A stretch of 31,675 bases of DNA, from positions 1 to 31,675 of the forward strand of contig DAOUGC010000131.1 in assembly GCA_034429695.1 (NCBI GenBank), read 5' to 3'. Below the pieces are notes generated by a model. The model was not told where the DNA came from, ran no database searches, and saw only the letters and a program-made list of their open reading frames with translations. Below are positions 23,662 through 31,129 of this stretch, piece after piece; positions within the stretch are counted from its first letter, which is position 1, and every line of letters begins with the position of its first letter. The position numbers were made by a program, and so were the translations under genes. This DNA comes from DAOUGC01 sp034429695 (GTDB lineage: Bacteria > Chloroflexota > Anaerolineae > Anaerolineales > Anaerolineaceae).

Positions 23662-25749
23662 TTATTTGATCTCAACCATGCCGTGCGCCTGAACGCGCGT
23701 ACCGGTGCTTACCTCTGAGAAGGCCAGCACCACCAGGTTGGGAAGCGCCTGTTCCACCAGACGGCGGAACGCCAGGCGTAATTCACGGGGGCACAAGAGA
23801 ATGGGGTAAAACCCTGCTCCGGCGAGGCTTTCCATTTGCTGGCCGGTGCGGTTAAGAATTTCCTGTGCAAGCATGGCATCGATCTGGAAGCGGAACCCGT
23901 TTTCAGATGAGCCAAGGGATGCCCGCAGGGTGGATTCAATTTGTGGGGAGAGCGTAAAGACATGCAGGGTATTGTTTTGATCGCGATACTGCGCCGACAA
24001 TGTGTTTGCCATCATCTGGCGCACGGCTTCGGACAAAATGTTGGGGTCACGGGTGAACCCGGCATTGTTTGCCAGCACTTCCAGAATGCCGGTCAGGTCA
24101 CGAATGGGAACGCGCTCGCGCAGCAGATTACGCAGAACAGCCTGCACATCGCCCAGGGTAAGCATCTCGGGCACAACGCCTTCCACTGAGGCGGGTGACT
24201 TGAGGTGCAACTGGCCGAGCATTTCCTTGACCATCTGACGGTTGAGCAGTTCGGGCGCGTAGTTGCGCACCACTTCGGTCAGGTGGGTGGAGAGTACCGA
24301 GATGGGGGTGACAACCGTGTAACCCATTAATTCGGCACGGCCCTGTTCCGCCTCACCGATCCAGATGGCTGGAAGGCCAAAGGCGGGTTCGGTGGTTTGA
24401 ATACCGCGCAGTTTTTGCTCTGAACCTGAGCCGGGGATGGCCAATAGATGATCGGCAAGTAAATCACCCTGGGCAATCTCCTGCCCGCGGATTTTGATGC
24501 GATACTGGTTGGGTTGCAGGCGCAGGTTATCCCGAATGCGCACAATCGGCACGATCAGGCCCAGTTCGGTCATCACCTGCCGGCGAATGGCGGTGATGCG
24601 GTGCAGCAGATTGTCACCGGTCTCATCATCAATAAGCGGGATTAAGCCGTAGCCGATTTCCAGTTCGAGCTGATCCACCACCACCATTTCCAGCATGTCC
24701 TGGGGGGTTTCAGGTTCGTTTGTGGCTGGTTGTGGCGTTGTCGGAACCAGAGCCAGTTCTTCTTCCGCCTTTTTTGTTTTTCGGACCAAAAATGATGAGC
24801 CAATGAGCGCACCAGCCACCAGCATGAAGGGCAGCTTGGGCAGTCCGGGAATGAGTGAAATGATGACCATGATCACGCCGCCGATAAACAGGGCGTTGAA
24901 ATTGGATACCTGGCCGAAAATATCGGTGCCCAGCGAGGTGTCCGAGCCGGAGCGGGTGACGATTAAACCTGCTGCGGAAGAGACCAGCAGGGCAGGGATC
25001 TGGATTGCCAGACCGGCGCCCACGGTCAACAGGGCGTAGCGTTGCAGCGCCTCAACCATTGTGAGCTGGTGCTGCAACATGCCGATCACAAACCCACCCA
25101 GGATGTTCACCAGCATGATGATGATGGCTGCAATGGCGTCTCCACGAACAAACTTGCTGGCGCCGTCCATTGCACCATAAAAGTCAGCCTCTGTCTCGAT
25201 GGCTTTGCGGCGCTGTTTGGCCTGCTGCTCATCAATCAGACCGGCGTTCAGGTCGGCGTCGATGGCAAGTTGTTTGCCGGGCATGGCGTCCAGCGTGAAG
25301 CGTGCAGCCACTTCAGCCACGCGGCCCGCACCGCTGTTGATCACCGAGAACTGGATGATCATGAGGATCAGGAAGATCACGATGCCAACCACGTAATTGC
25401 CGCCGACAATGATGTTGCCAAATGTCTCAATGGCTTTGCCGGCATCACCGGAGAGAAGAATCTGGCGGCTGGCTGCAATGTTCAAACCCAGGCGGAACAA
25501 CGTGACCAGTAACAACACCGTTGGAAATACCGAGAATTCCATTGGTTGGGTGATGTACATGGTCAATAAAATGATGCCGATGGATAAAGCCACGTTGGCA
25601 GCAATCAGTAGATCCAGCATCACGGGCGGCAGGGGAACCACCATCAACCCAACGATCACCACCAGCGATAACGCCATGATGATGTCTTTGGCTTTGAGGA
25701 TTCTTGCCAGTCCGAACTGGGTGGAGGAGGTGCCGGTGGTAGCAGTCAT
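23662..25749 (-). CDS. flhA: Flagellar export gate protein FlhA
   Basis: FlhA is the large nonameric export-gate component that docks chaperone-substrate complexes. The 695-residue product has about eight membrane helices in residues 20-310, the FHIPEP-family signature RFTLDAMPGKQLAIDADL (150-167), and a cytoplasmic domain (about 350-695). The length is typical. It is followed 8-11 bases later by flhF and preceded by flhB. Confidence 0.98.
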   Translation of the reverse strand: MTATTGTSSTQFGLARILKAKDIIMALSLVVIVGLMVVPLPPVMLDLLIAANVALSIGIILLTMYITQPMEFSVFPTVLLLVTLFRLGLNIAASRQILLSGDAGKAIETFGNIIVGGNYVVGIVIFLILMIIQFSVINSGAGRVAEVAARFTLDAMPGKQLAIDADLNAGLIDEQQAKQRRKAIETEADFYGAMDGASKFVRGDAIAAIIIMLVNILGGFVIGMLQHQLTMVEALQRYALLTVGAGLAIQIPALLVSSAAGLIVTRSGSDTSLGTDIFGQVSNFNALFIGGVIMVIISLIPGLPKLPFMLVAGALIGSSFLVRKTKKAEEELALVPTTPQPATNEPETPQDMLEMVVVDQLELEIGYGLIPLIDDETGDNLLHRITAIRRQVMTELGLIVPIVRIRDNLRLQPNQYRIKIRGQEIAQGDLLADHLLAIPGSGSEQKLRGIQTTEPAFGLPAIWIGEAEQGRAELMGYTVVTPISVLSTHLTEVVRNYAPELLNRQMVKEMLGQLHLKSPASVEGVVPEMLTLGDVQAVLRNLLRERVPIRDLTGILEVLANNAGFTRDPNILSEAVRQMMANTLSAQYRDQNNTLHVFTLSPQIESTLRASLGSSENGFRFQIDAMLAQEILNRTGQQMESLAGAGFYPILLCPRELRLAFRRLVEQALPNLVVLAFSEVSTGTRVQAHGMVEIK

Positions 25750-25763
25750 GTGGCTTTGTTCCT

Positions 25764-26831
25764 TTATGCTCTATTGCTGGCGGGGGTTAATCCGCGCATC
25801 CGGTAAACGTAGGCCAGAACTTCGGCCATGGCGGTATACAGCTCAGGTGATATTTCGTGATCGATTTCGACTGTTTTGTACATGGCGCGCGCCAGTGGGA
25901 TGTTCTGGATCACGGGAATGTTGTTCTGGCGGGCGAGCGCCACAATTTTTTCGGCAACGATGTAAGCGCCTTTGGCTAACACACGCGGAGCCTGCATGCG
26001 TGCACCGTCGTATTCGATGGCAATGGCAAGGTGGGTGGGGTTGGTGATGACCACGGTGGCTTTGTGAACATTTGCCATCATGCGCATGCGGGCAATGCGG
26101 CGCTGCTGCGAACGGATACGGCTGCGAATAAACGGGTCGCCTTCCGATTGTTTCAGCTCTTCTTTGATTTCTTCCTTGGTCATTCGCAAACCGCGCATGT
26201 ATTGCCAGCGCTGATAAACGTAGTCGGCGATTGCCAGAACCAGGTAAGCGCCGCCAGCCCGCAGTGAGAGCGAGAAGACCATATCCATGAAAACCTGCAT
26301 GCCGGTCAGCAGGTCAAATTGACTTAGCTCCATCAAGTGCTGAATGTTTCCGCGCAGGTAAGAGTAAGCCACAAAGCCAATCAAACCCAGCTTGAGCAGC
26401 GCTTTGAGCAGTTCCACCAGGCTCTGGGGTGAGAACATGCGTTTTAAGCCGGTTAATGGGTTGAGCCGGGTGAGGTCTGGCCGCATGCGTTTGCTGGACC
26501 ATAAGAACTGGGTTTGAGCCAGTGTGACGGCCACACCCAGTACCATCAGCAGCAACATGATTGGGGCAACTGCCGGAACAATGGTGCTAACGGTGTTCAA
26601 CATGGATGTGGTCAGGAAGGCGTCGGTCAATTCAGCCGTCGGGGCAGCCGAAAAAGCCGCCAAAATGGTCTCCTTCAGTGCGTTGACCATGTTTGCGCCC
26701 AAAGACTTGATGATCAGCACCCCAAACAGAAGTACCGCAGCCGAATTAAGTTCCATGCTGCGGGCAACCTGGCCCTGCTCACGGGCTTCGTTGATCCTTC
26801 TTGAAGTTGGGGCTTCTGACCGTTCTGACAT
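25764..26831 (-). CDS. flhB: Flagellar export switch protein FlhB
   Basis: FlhB is the membrane gate protein whose cleaved C-domain switches export from hook to filament substrates. The 355-residue sequence has four membrane helices and the autocleavage site N-P-T-H (residues 264-267), then the C-domain ending in SPELYTAMAEVLAYVYRMRG. The site is intact, so self-cleavage is expected. A second, membrane-free C-domain copy is encoded at 15055-15384. It starts 3 bases after fliR. Confidence 0.98.
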   Translation of the reverse strand: MSERSEAPTSRRINEAREQGQVARSMELNSAAVLLFGVLIIKSLGANMVNALKETILAAFSAAPTAELTDAFLTTSMLNTVSTIVPAVAPIMLLLMVLGVAVTLAQTQFLWSSKRMRPDLTRLNPLTGLKRMFSPQSLVELLKALLKLGLIGFVAYSYLRGNIQHLMELSQFDLLTGMQVFMDMVFSLSLRAGGAYLVLAIADYVYQRWQYMRGLRMTKEEIKEELKQSEGDPFIRSRIRSQQRRIARMRMMANVHKATVVITNPTHLAIAIEYDGARMQAPRVLAKGAYIVAEKIVALARQNNIPVIQNIPLARAMYKTVEIDHEISPELYTAMAEVLAYVYRMRGLTPASNRA

Positions 26832-26834
26832 GGA

Positions 26835-27596
26835 TTAACCCCCCAGCAGGTACAACATGCGTTCACCAATGGTACCGAGCATCTCGGTGAGCATGGGTGC
26901 GACAATGGAGAAAAGGAGTGCGAGGGCAATCAACCCCACGCCCACCTTTAAAGGCAAGCCCAGGAAGAAAACCTGGATGTTGGGCGCAACGCGGGCGAGC
27001 AAACCGAGGGTGAGATCGGTGATGAGCAGAGCGGCCATCACCGGCAGCGCCATTTGCACCCCGGTAACCACCACCTGCCCGAACAACTGAACCATGCGTT
27101 GATCGGTGAAGGGTGGGAGCGCCTGATTAATGGGAAGGACTTCAAAAGACCGCTGCATGGCAATGATGAAACTGTGGTGCCCATCAATGACCAGGAAAAG
27201 GAGCAGCGCAACCATCACAAACAACTGGTCCATTGCCGAGCCGGATTCGCCCAAGGTGGGGTTGAGGATGCGCCCAGCCGAGAACCCTGCGCCCATGGAC
27301 ATGGTTTCACCAGCCACCTGAATGGTGGCAAAGGTAAGTGCAGCCGCAAAACCGGCCAGTGAACCGATGATTAATTCACGGAGAACCGCGCCTGCCAGGG
27401 GAAGAATTCCCAGGGCAGCGCTCTCAGGGGGCAGGGGACCCCAGGGGATCAGGATGGCGGTGAGTAGTAATCCAAACCCCAACCGTACCTGCAATGGGAT
27501 CATTTGCCCACCCAGAACCGGGATCTGGATCAGCATGGCCAGCACCCGGGTGAGTGCCAGCAGAAAGAGTTGGGTTTGTGCGATGTTTATCAGCAT
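26835..27596 (-). CDS. fliR: Flagellar export gate protein FliR
   Basis: FliR completes the FliP5-Q4-R1 gate. The 253-residue product is hydrophobic, with about six membrane helices and family segments such as TRVLAMLIQIPVLGGQMIP (N-terminus), GETMSMGAGFSAGRILNP (about 90-115) and a PNIQVFFLGLPLKVGVGL segment near residue 210. It is separated from fliP and fliQ by two regulatory genes, whereas these three are usually contiguous. The ribosome site (GGGA before the ATG) is weak. Confidence 0.96.
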   Translation of the reverse strand: MLINIAQTQLFLLALTRVLAMLIQIPVLGGQMIPLQVRLGFGLLLTAILIPWGPLPPESAALGILPLAGAVLRELIIGSLAGFAAALTFATIQVAGETMSMGAGFSAGRILNPTLGESGSAMDQLFVMVALLLFLVIDGHHSFIIAMQRSFEVLPINQALPPFTDQRMVQLFGQVVVTGVQMALPVMAALLITDLTLGLLARVAPNIQVFFLGLPLKVGVGLIALALLFSIVAPMLTEMLGTIGERMLYLLGG

Positions 27597-27617
27597 GTCT
27601 TTTCCCGGTTCTCTCTT

Positions 27618-27626
27618 AAAATAGCA
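27618..27626 (-). promoter_or_regulatory. possible extended -10 of the fliR operon
   Basis: On the minus strand TGCTATTTT (TG-n-TATTTT) lies 22 bases before the fliR ATG, just after the hairpin of the upstream terminator. A -35 match is poor. It is proposed because the terminator implies that fliR needs a promoter or read-through. Confidence 0.25.
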
Positions 27627-27656
27627 AAAAACCTACGGTAAGCATAAACCGGCAGG
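27625..27656 (-). terminator. intrinsic terminator after the response regulator gene
   Basis: On the minus strand CCTGCCGGT and ACCGTAGG pair with one bulge and one mismatch around an 8-base loop, followed by TTTTTT. It lies about 100 bases after the response regulator stop and before fliR, so it would end the HDOD-response regulator transcript. Confidence 0.5.
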
Positions 27657-27721
27657 CCGTTTACGTCAGTAAAACGGAAATGAAGGGGAAATAAATTAAG
27701 CGTAAAAAGTGGAAACTGCTA

Positions 27722-27748
27722 TAAAGTTTTTTTCAAGGCTGCCGATAA
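27722..27748 (+). promoter_or_regulatory. perfect-consensus sigma-28 promoter, antisense to the response regulator gene
   Basis: TAAAGTTT, an exact 11-base spacer, then GCCGATAA: all 16 conserved positions match the sigma-28 consensus. It points rightward, whereas every gene from 15781 to the window end is on the minus strand. The predicted start (about 27755) lies at the very 3' end of the response regulator gene, so the transcript would be antisense to it and perhaps to the HDOD gene. The reverse complement is not a sigma-28 promoter. Confidence 0.8.
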
Positions 27749-27756
27749 TAGTGAGC

Positions 27757-28149
27757 TTATTTTACCAGTGAGGGAAACCAGTCGTTAATGCGTTTAATGA
27801 ACCGGTCAATATCCAGTGGTTTTACCATAAAATCCCGTACACCCAGTTCGGCAGCCTGTTCCACCACTTCCTGAAAACCAAATGCAGACACCAGCACCAC
27901 CATGGTGCGGTCAATCAGATGCGCAGCTTTGACCCGGCGCAAGAAATCAAGCCCGTTGATGCCGGACAAAAAGGTATCCAGCACCAGCAGGTCAGGGGGT
28001 GATTGCTGCATCCACTGGGAAGCTTTTTGATGTGCCCCGGTGGCATTTACCTCCCAACCGTTGCGTTGCAGCGCCATGCGGATTAAATCACGCTGGATCG
28101 CCTCGCCTTCGAGGATCACAGCCGTGCGGGTGCGCGCTTCCGGTTCCAT
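27757..28149 (-). CDS. Single-domain response regulator (CheY-like receiver)
   Basis: The 130-residue product is a receiver domain alone, with no output domain. The phosphoacceptor is Asp58 (in LLVLDTF), the switch Ser is Ser88 and the conserved Lys is Lys110 (in VKPLD). The acidic pair normally at the start is changed: the usual D-D-E reads E-G-E (Glu14-Gly15-Glu16), so magnesium binding and phosphorylation may be weak. It begins 3 bases after the HDOD gene stop, so the two form an operon. A chemotaxis or motility input is inferred from context only. Confidence 0.9.
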   Translation of the reverse strand: MEPEARTRTAVILEGEAIQRDLIRMALQRNGWEVNATGAHQKASQWMQQSPPDLLVLDTFLSGINGLDFLRRVKAAHLIDRTMVVLVSAFGFQEVVEQAAELGVRDFMVKPLDIDRFIKRINDWFPSLVK

Positions 28150-28152
28150 GCG

Positions 28153-29013
28153 TTAACCCTGTCCCTGGTTTCCAAGTCCTACCTTAAAGTATTCGTGCAT
28201 GCGTTCACGCAGACGTTCCACCTGAACAATATCCAGATGAAGGATGTTCAATGCTTCCGGGTGGATCTTAAGATCCCTGTCACTGGATAGACCGTGCATA
28301 TCCTGGGGATCAAAGGCGTTTGCCAGGTTAATGATGGCAGCCAAAGGGGAGTTTGTGCGCACCAGCGATGGGGCATGATGGAAGCGGATGGTATCCACCA
28401 GGGTGACGGGGAAATTCCATTTTTGGGCCATCATGCCGCCCACTGAGGCATGGTCAATGCCAAACAACTTTTCCTCGATCACCTGCAATGGCTGGCGATA
28501 ACGCTTCATCATATCCACCATCTGGGCATAATCAATCTGGACGTACTGATCCAGCATTAGTTTTCCCATGTCGTGCAGCAAGCCGGCCACGTAGGCTTCA
28601 TCAGGATCGGGATATTGAAGCGCCTGCGAAAGCCATTGAGCTGCTGTGGCAACCGCGATTGAATGGTTCCAGAGTACTCCGTAGCCGTAACGGTAACCTG
28701 TAAGACTCTTATTTAGCGAACCAGAAACCCCTGCACCCATGACAACCGTCTTGATACGTTTGAAACCCAAGCGCATGACCGCATCTTTTAAGTTGGCACA
28801 AGCCGGAGAAAAACCAAGCGCGACGGAATTTGCCATCTGCAACACCGTGGCTGCCAGCGCCTGGTCCATGCCGATCATCTCCGAAATATCCCTGGCTGTA
28901 CTCGAAGGGTCATCCAGCATCATCATGACACGCGATACGCTGGTTGGGATGGGACGCAAATTTTCAACACTGTGAACAATCTGGTTAATCTTTGATGCAG
29001 GTGCCGGTGCCAT
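28153..29013 (-). CDS. HDOD-domain signalling protein
   Basis: HDOD domains are catalytically altered HD-like domains found in bacterial signalling and motility proteins. The 286-residue product carries the family pattern: LRPIPTSVSRVMMMLDDPSSTARDISEMIGMDQALAATVLQMANS (about 19-63), WNHS (115-118), GLLHDMGKL (144-152), GIDHASVGG (185-193) and FHH (211-213). No other domain is attached. The start at 29013 is preferred (GGTGG 8 bases upstream). An ATG at 29052 is possible, and the longest frame starting at 29148 is rejected because it begins inside the fliQ terminator. It lies between fliQ and the response regulator. Confidence 0.9.
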   Translation of the reverse strand: MAPAPASKINQIVHSVENLRPIPTSVSRVMMMLDDPSSTARDISEMIGMDQALAATVLQMANSVALGFSPACANLKDAVMRLGFKRIKTVVMGAGVSGSLNKSLTGYRYGYGVLWNHSIAVATAAQWLSQALQYPDPDEAYVAGLLHDMGKLMLDQYVQIDYAQMVDMMKRYRQPLQVIEEKLFGIDHASVGGMMAQKWNFPVTLVDTIRFHHAPSLVRTNSPLAAIINLANAFDPQDMHGLSSDRDLKIHPEALNILHLDIVQVERLRERMHEYFKVGLGNQGQG

Positions 29014-29114
29014 AATTTTTCCCACCAATGATGAATTTTCATGCCCGTCCATATAGTTTACCAACCTCTGCCAGCGAGCCGGTTTACAAACAACCAACAA
29101 GATGCAAGCCGGGT

Positions 29115-29162
29115 ATTGATCAAAAACAAAACAACCGCCCTGTCTCAAAAAAGAGACAGGGC
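29115..29162 (-). terminator. intrinsic terminator after fliQ
   Basis: A perfect 10-base-pair stem (GCCCTGTCTC and GAGACAGGGC, 6-base loop, 29137-29162) is followed on the minus strand by a T-rich stretch (GGTTGTTTTGTTTTTG). It ends the fliM-N-O-P-Q transcript 22 bases after fliQ. Confidence 0.9.
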
Positions 29163-29183
29163 AGCGAACGGATGAAGGGATTT

Positions 29184-29453
29184 TTACGGAACAAGGTTGG
29201 GAAGCCCATTAAACAGGGTGGCTGTAAATGTCACCAACTGCTGCAACAACCATGATCCCAATACAAGGATGATCAGGATGATGCCGATCATTTTGGGAAT
29301 AAATGTGAGGGTGATTTCGTTGATCTGGGTAGCCGCCTGGATCATCGAAACCAGGCTGCCGATTAATAAAGAAATCAGCAGGAAAGGCGCGGCGATCAAT
29401 ACGGTGAGCACCACTGCATTTTGGGCCAGGCTGATGACAAATGATTCATCCAT
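29184..29453 (-). CDS. fliQ: Flagellar export gate protein FliQ
   Basis: FliQ is a small gate subunit with two membrane helices. The 89-residue length is typical. Family features include an N-terminal ALAQNAVVLTVLIAAPFLLISLLIGSLVSMIQAATQINE-like helix and loop and a second helix MIGIILIILVLGSWLLQQLV. It follows fliP by about 20 bases and ends at a strong terminator. Confidence 0.96.
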   Translation of the reverse strand: MDESFVISLAQNAVVLTVLIAAPFLLISLLIGSLVSMIQAATQINEITLTFIPKMIGIILIILVLGSWLLQQLVTFTATLFNGLPNLVP

Positions 29454-29473
29454 GAGACCTCGGATTATTCCTT

Positions 29474-30235
29474 TCAGGAGGCAAAACTGAGGGTCAGGCT
29501 ACGGACGATCAGGAACCAACCGTCCACCATGACGAACAGCAGCAGCTTGAAGGGCAAGGAAACGAGTGATGGCGGCAACATCATCATACCCATGGAGAGC
29601 AGGATGCTTGACACCACCATGTCAATAATCAAAAATGGAATGTAGATGACAAAACCCATGGTGAAGGCGGTACGCAATTCACTGATGACAAACGCAGGGA
29701 AAAGGGCAACGGTTGGAATATCTTCAATCGTCTCAGGTTGTGGTGAGTTGTTCAACTCCATGAACAACTGAATATCCTTCTCGCGGGTCTGTTTGAACAT
29801 GAACTGCCGTACCGGTTCCACGGCGCGCTCAAAGGCTGTTTCCTGATTGATCTCGTTTGCCAGGTAGGGCTGGATGGCCTGCTGATCAATTTCGTTGTAG
29901 ACGGGCGCCATGATGAAAAAGGTAAGCAGCAGGGACAAGCCAATCACCACCTGATTGGGGGGGATGGTGGGGGTTCCAATGGCATTGCGCAACATCGAAA
30001 TGACGATCACAATGCGGGTAAAGGAAGTGGCAAGCACCAGAATGGCGGGCGCCAGTGTCAACACGGTCAACAGGACCAGTAATTGAATACCAGAAGAAAC
30101 CTGTTCGGGATCGCCATCCGGATCCACCGTCAGGGTTACGCCCGGTGCGGTCATATTGGGGTCGCCAGCGCAGGCGGTTAACAACAGGGCAAGCGCCGCC
30201 AGGGTGATGAGGATGAGGATGCGGCGTTTTTTCAT
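29474..30235 (-). CDS. fliP: Flagellar export gate protein FliP, with lipobox-like signal
   Basis: FliP forms the pentameric core of the export gate. The 253-residue product has an N-terminal signal-like segment, then four membrane helices with the family motifs TSFTRIVIVISMLRNAIGTPTIPPNQVVIGLSLLLTFF (about 68-105), AFVISELRTAFTMGFVIYIPFLIIDMVVSSILLSMGMMMLPP (about 185-227) and LPFKLLLFVMVDGW. The signal segment ends L-T-A-C (Cys22), a match to the lipoprotein lipobox; the usual FliP signal is a plain one. The start overlaps the fliO stop. Confidence 0.97.
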   Translation of the reverse strand: MKKRRILILITLAALALLLTACAGDPNMTAPGVTLTVDPDGDPEQVSSGIQLLVLLTVLTLAPAILVLATSFTRIVIVISMLRNAIGTPTIPPNQVVIGLSLLLTFFIMAPVYNEIDQQAIQPYLANEINQETAFERAVEPVRQFMFKQTREKDIQLFMELNNSPQPETIEDIPTVALFPAFVISELRTAFTMGFVIYIPFLIIDMVVSSILLSMGMMMLPPSLVSLPFKLLLFVMVDGWFLIVRSLTLSFAS

Positions 30236-30795
30236 GGAAGCGGTTCCTGGGGCTGATTTTGGGCGCTGTCCAGCAGGCTGGCAAACGATACGGCCTGCGC
30301 CTGTGGTGCGTTGTTTGCCAATTCTGATTGCCCGCTGGATTTGAGGGTTGAAATCAACTGGATGGACTGGTCGGTGGCGCCGATTAGCAGCGTCTGATCG
30401 CCGGCTTTGACGACGTGCAGGACGCGTTTGGGGCCAAGCGGCAGGGTTTCCAGCAGGGTTAATTGTTTTTGTCCGCTGGCGGCGGGTTTGCCCTGCCAGC
30501 GCCGATAAACAATGGCGGACAGGAAAATGAGCACCACCACAACACTCAGCTTGATCATCACATCGAACACCATGATCAGGCTGTTGGTGGGAGAATTTAT
30601 CCCGCCATCAACGCCTTTGGCTGCTGCACTGCCGCTGGTAGCGAGCAGGAAAATGGAAATGGCGACCAGCAGGAACCCTCCGCCATATTGCACCCATTTT
30701 GGCAGCTTGCGTAGCTTTTCCAGCCAGCCCGGTAACGGCGAACCAGATGGTGCGTCTCCGGGTGTACTGGACGTTTTACCATTAAAGAAATTCAT
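30232..30795 (-). CDS. fliO: FliO-like flagellar biosynthesis protein
   Basis: FliO helps FliP assemble. The 187-residue protein has two predicted membrane segments (about 36-53 and 76-95) and a cytoplasmic strand-rich domain with the family-type pattern KQLTLLETLPLGPKRVLHVVKAGDQTLLIGATDQSIQLIST (about 120-160), then a disordered tail. Enteric FliO has one membrane helix; the extra hydrophobic segment at the front could be an uncleaved signal. Overlap with fliP by 4 bases and its place after fliN support the call. Confidence 0.88.
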   Translation of the reverse strand: MNFFNGKTSSTPGDAPSGSPLPGWLEKLRKLPKWVQYGGGFLLVAISIFLLATSGSAAAKGVDGGINSPTNSLIMVFDVMIKLSVVVVLIFLSAIVYRRWQGKPAASGQKQLTLLETLPLGPKRVLHVVKAGDQTLLIGATDQSIQLISTLKSSGQSELANNAPQAQAVSFASLLDSAQNQPQEPLP

Positions 30796-30802
30796 TCTTC
30801 AC

Positions 30803-31108
30803 CTATTTCTTGGTGGAAGAAACCAGCTCGCTGACACGAACCGCAAATTTGTCATCCACGACCACAACTTCACCTCTGGCAATCAAACGACCATTGATGA
30901 ACACATCCACGGCATCACCGGCCACCCGGTCCAACTCCACCACCGAGCCTTGCTGCAGATCCAGGATCTGGCGCAGGGGCATGCGGGTGCGGCCCAGTTC
31001 AACTGAGACCTGCAGGATCACGTCCATCAACAGGTCCATGTTATTTACGCCGCTTCGACCGGCTTCCGCCTGCACGTTGGCGTTTTCCATCGCTGTCTGT
31101 TCGCTCAT
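30803..31108 (-). CDS. fliN: Flagellar motor switch protein FliN
   Basis: FliN is a C-ring component that binds FliM and CheY-P. The 101-residue product has a short charged N-terminus, then the SpoA (surface presentation) domain: LLMDVILQVSVELGRTRMPLRQILDLQQGSVVELDRVAGDAVDVFINGRLIARGEVVVVDDKFAVRVSEL (about 25-96). It is the short FliN type, without the CheC-like phosphatase region of Bacillus FliY. AGGAG 8 bases upstream favours the ATG at 31108 over the start at 31129. Confidence 0.95.
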   Translation of the reverse strand: MSEQTAMENANVQAEAGRSGVNNMDLLMDVILQVSVELGRTRMPLRQILDLQQGSVVELDRVAGDAVDVFINGRLIARGEVVVVDDKFAVRVSELVSSTKK

Positions 31109-31129
31109 TATCGTTTCTCCTGTTACCAC

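Noticed and set aside
29014..29148. Upstream start of the HDOD gene (longest frame)
   Set aside because: The frame begins inside the fliQ terminator hairpin, and the extra 45 residues are Cys/Arg-rich and unlike HDOD proteins.
30482..30508. GCCGATAA at 30501-30508 inside fliO on the plus strand
   Set aside because: The -35 half (GCGGGTTT) matches only 4 of 8 positions and lacks TAAA. It is coding sequence of fliO and probably chance.
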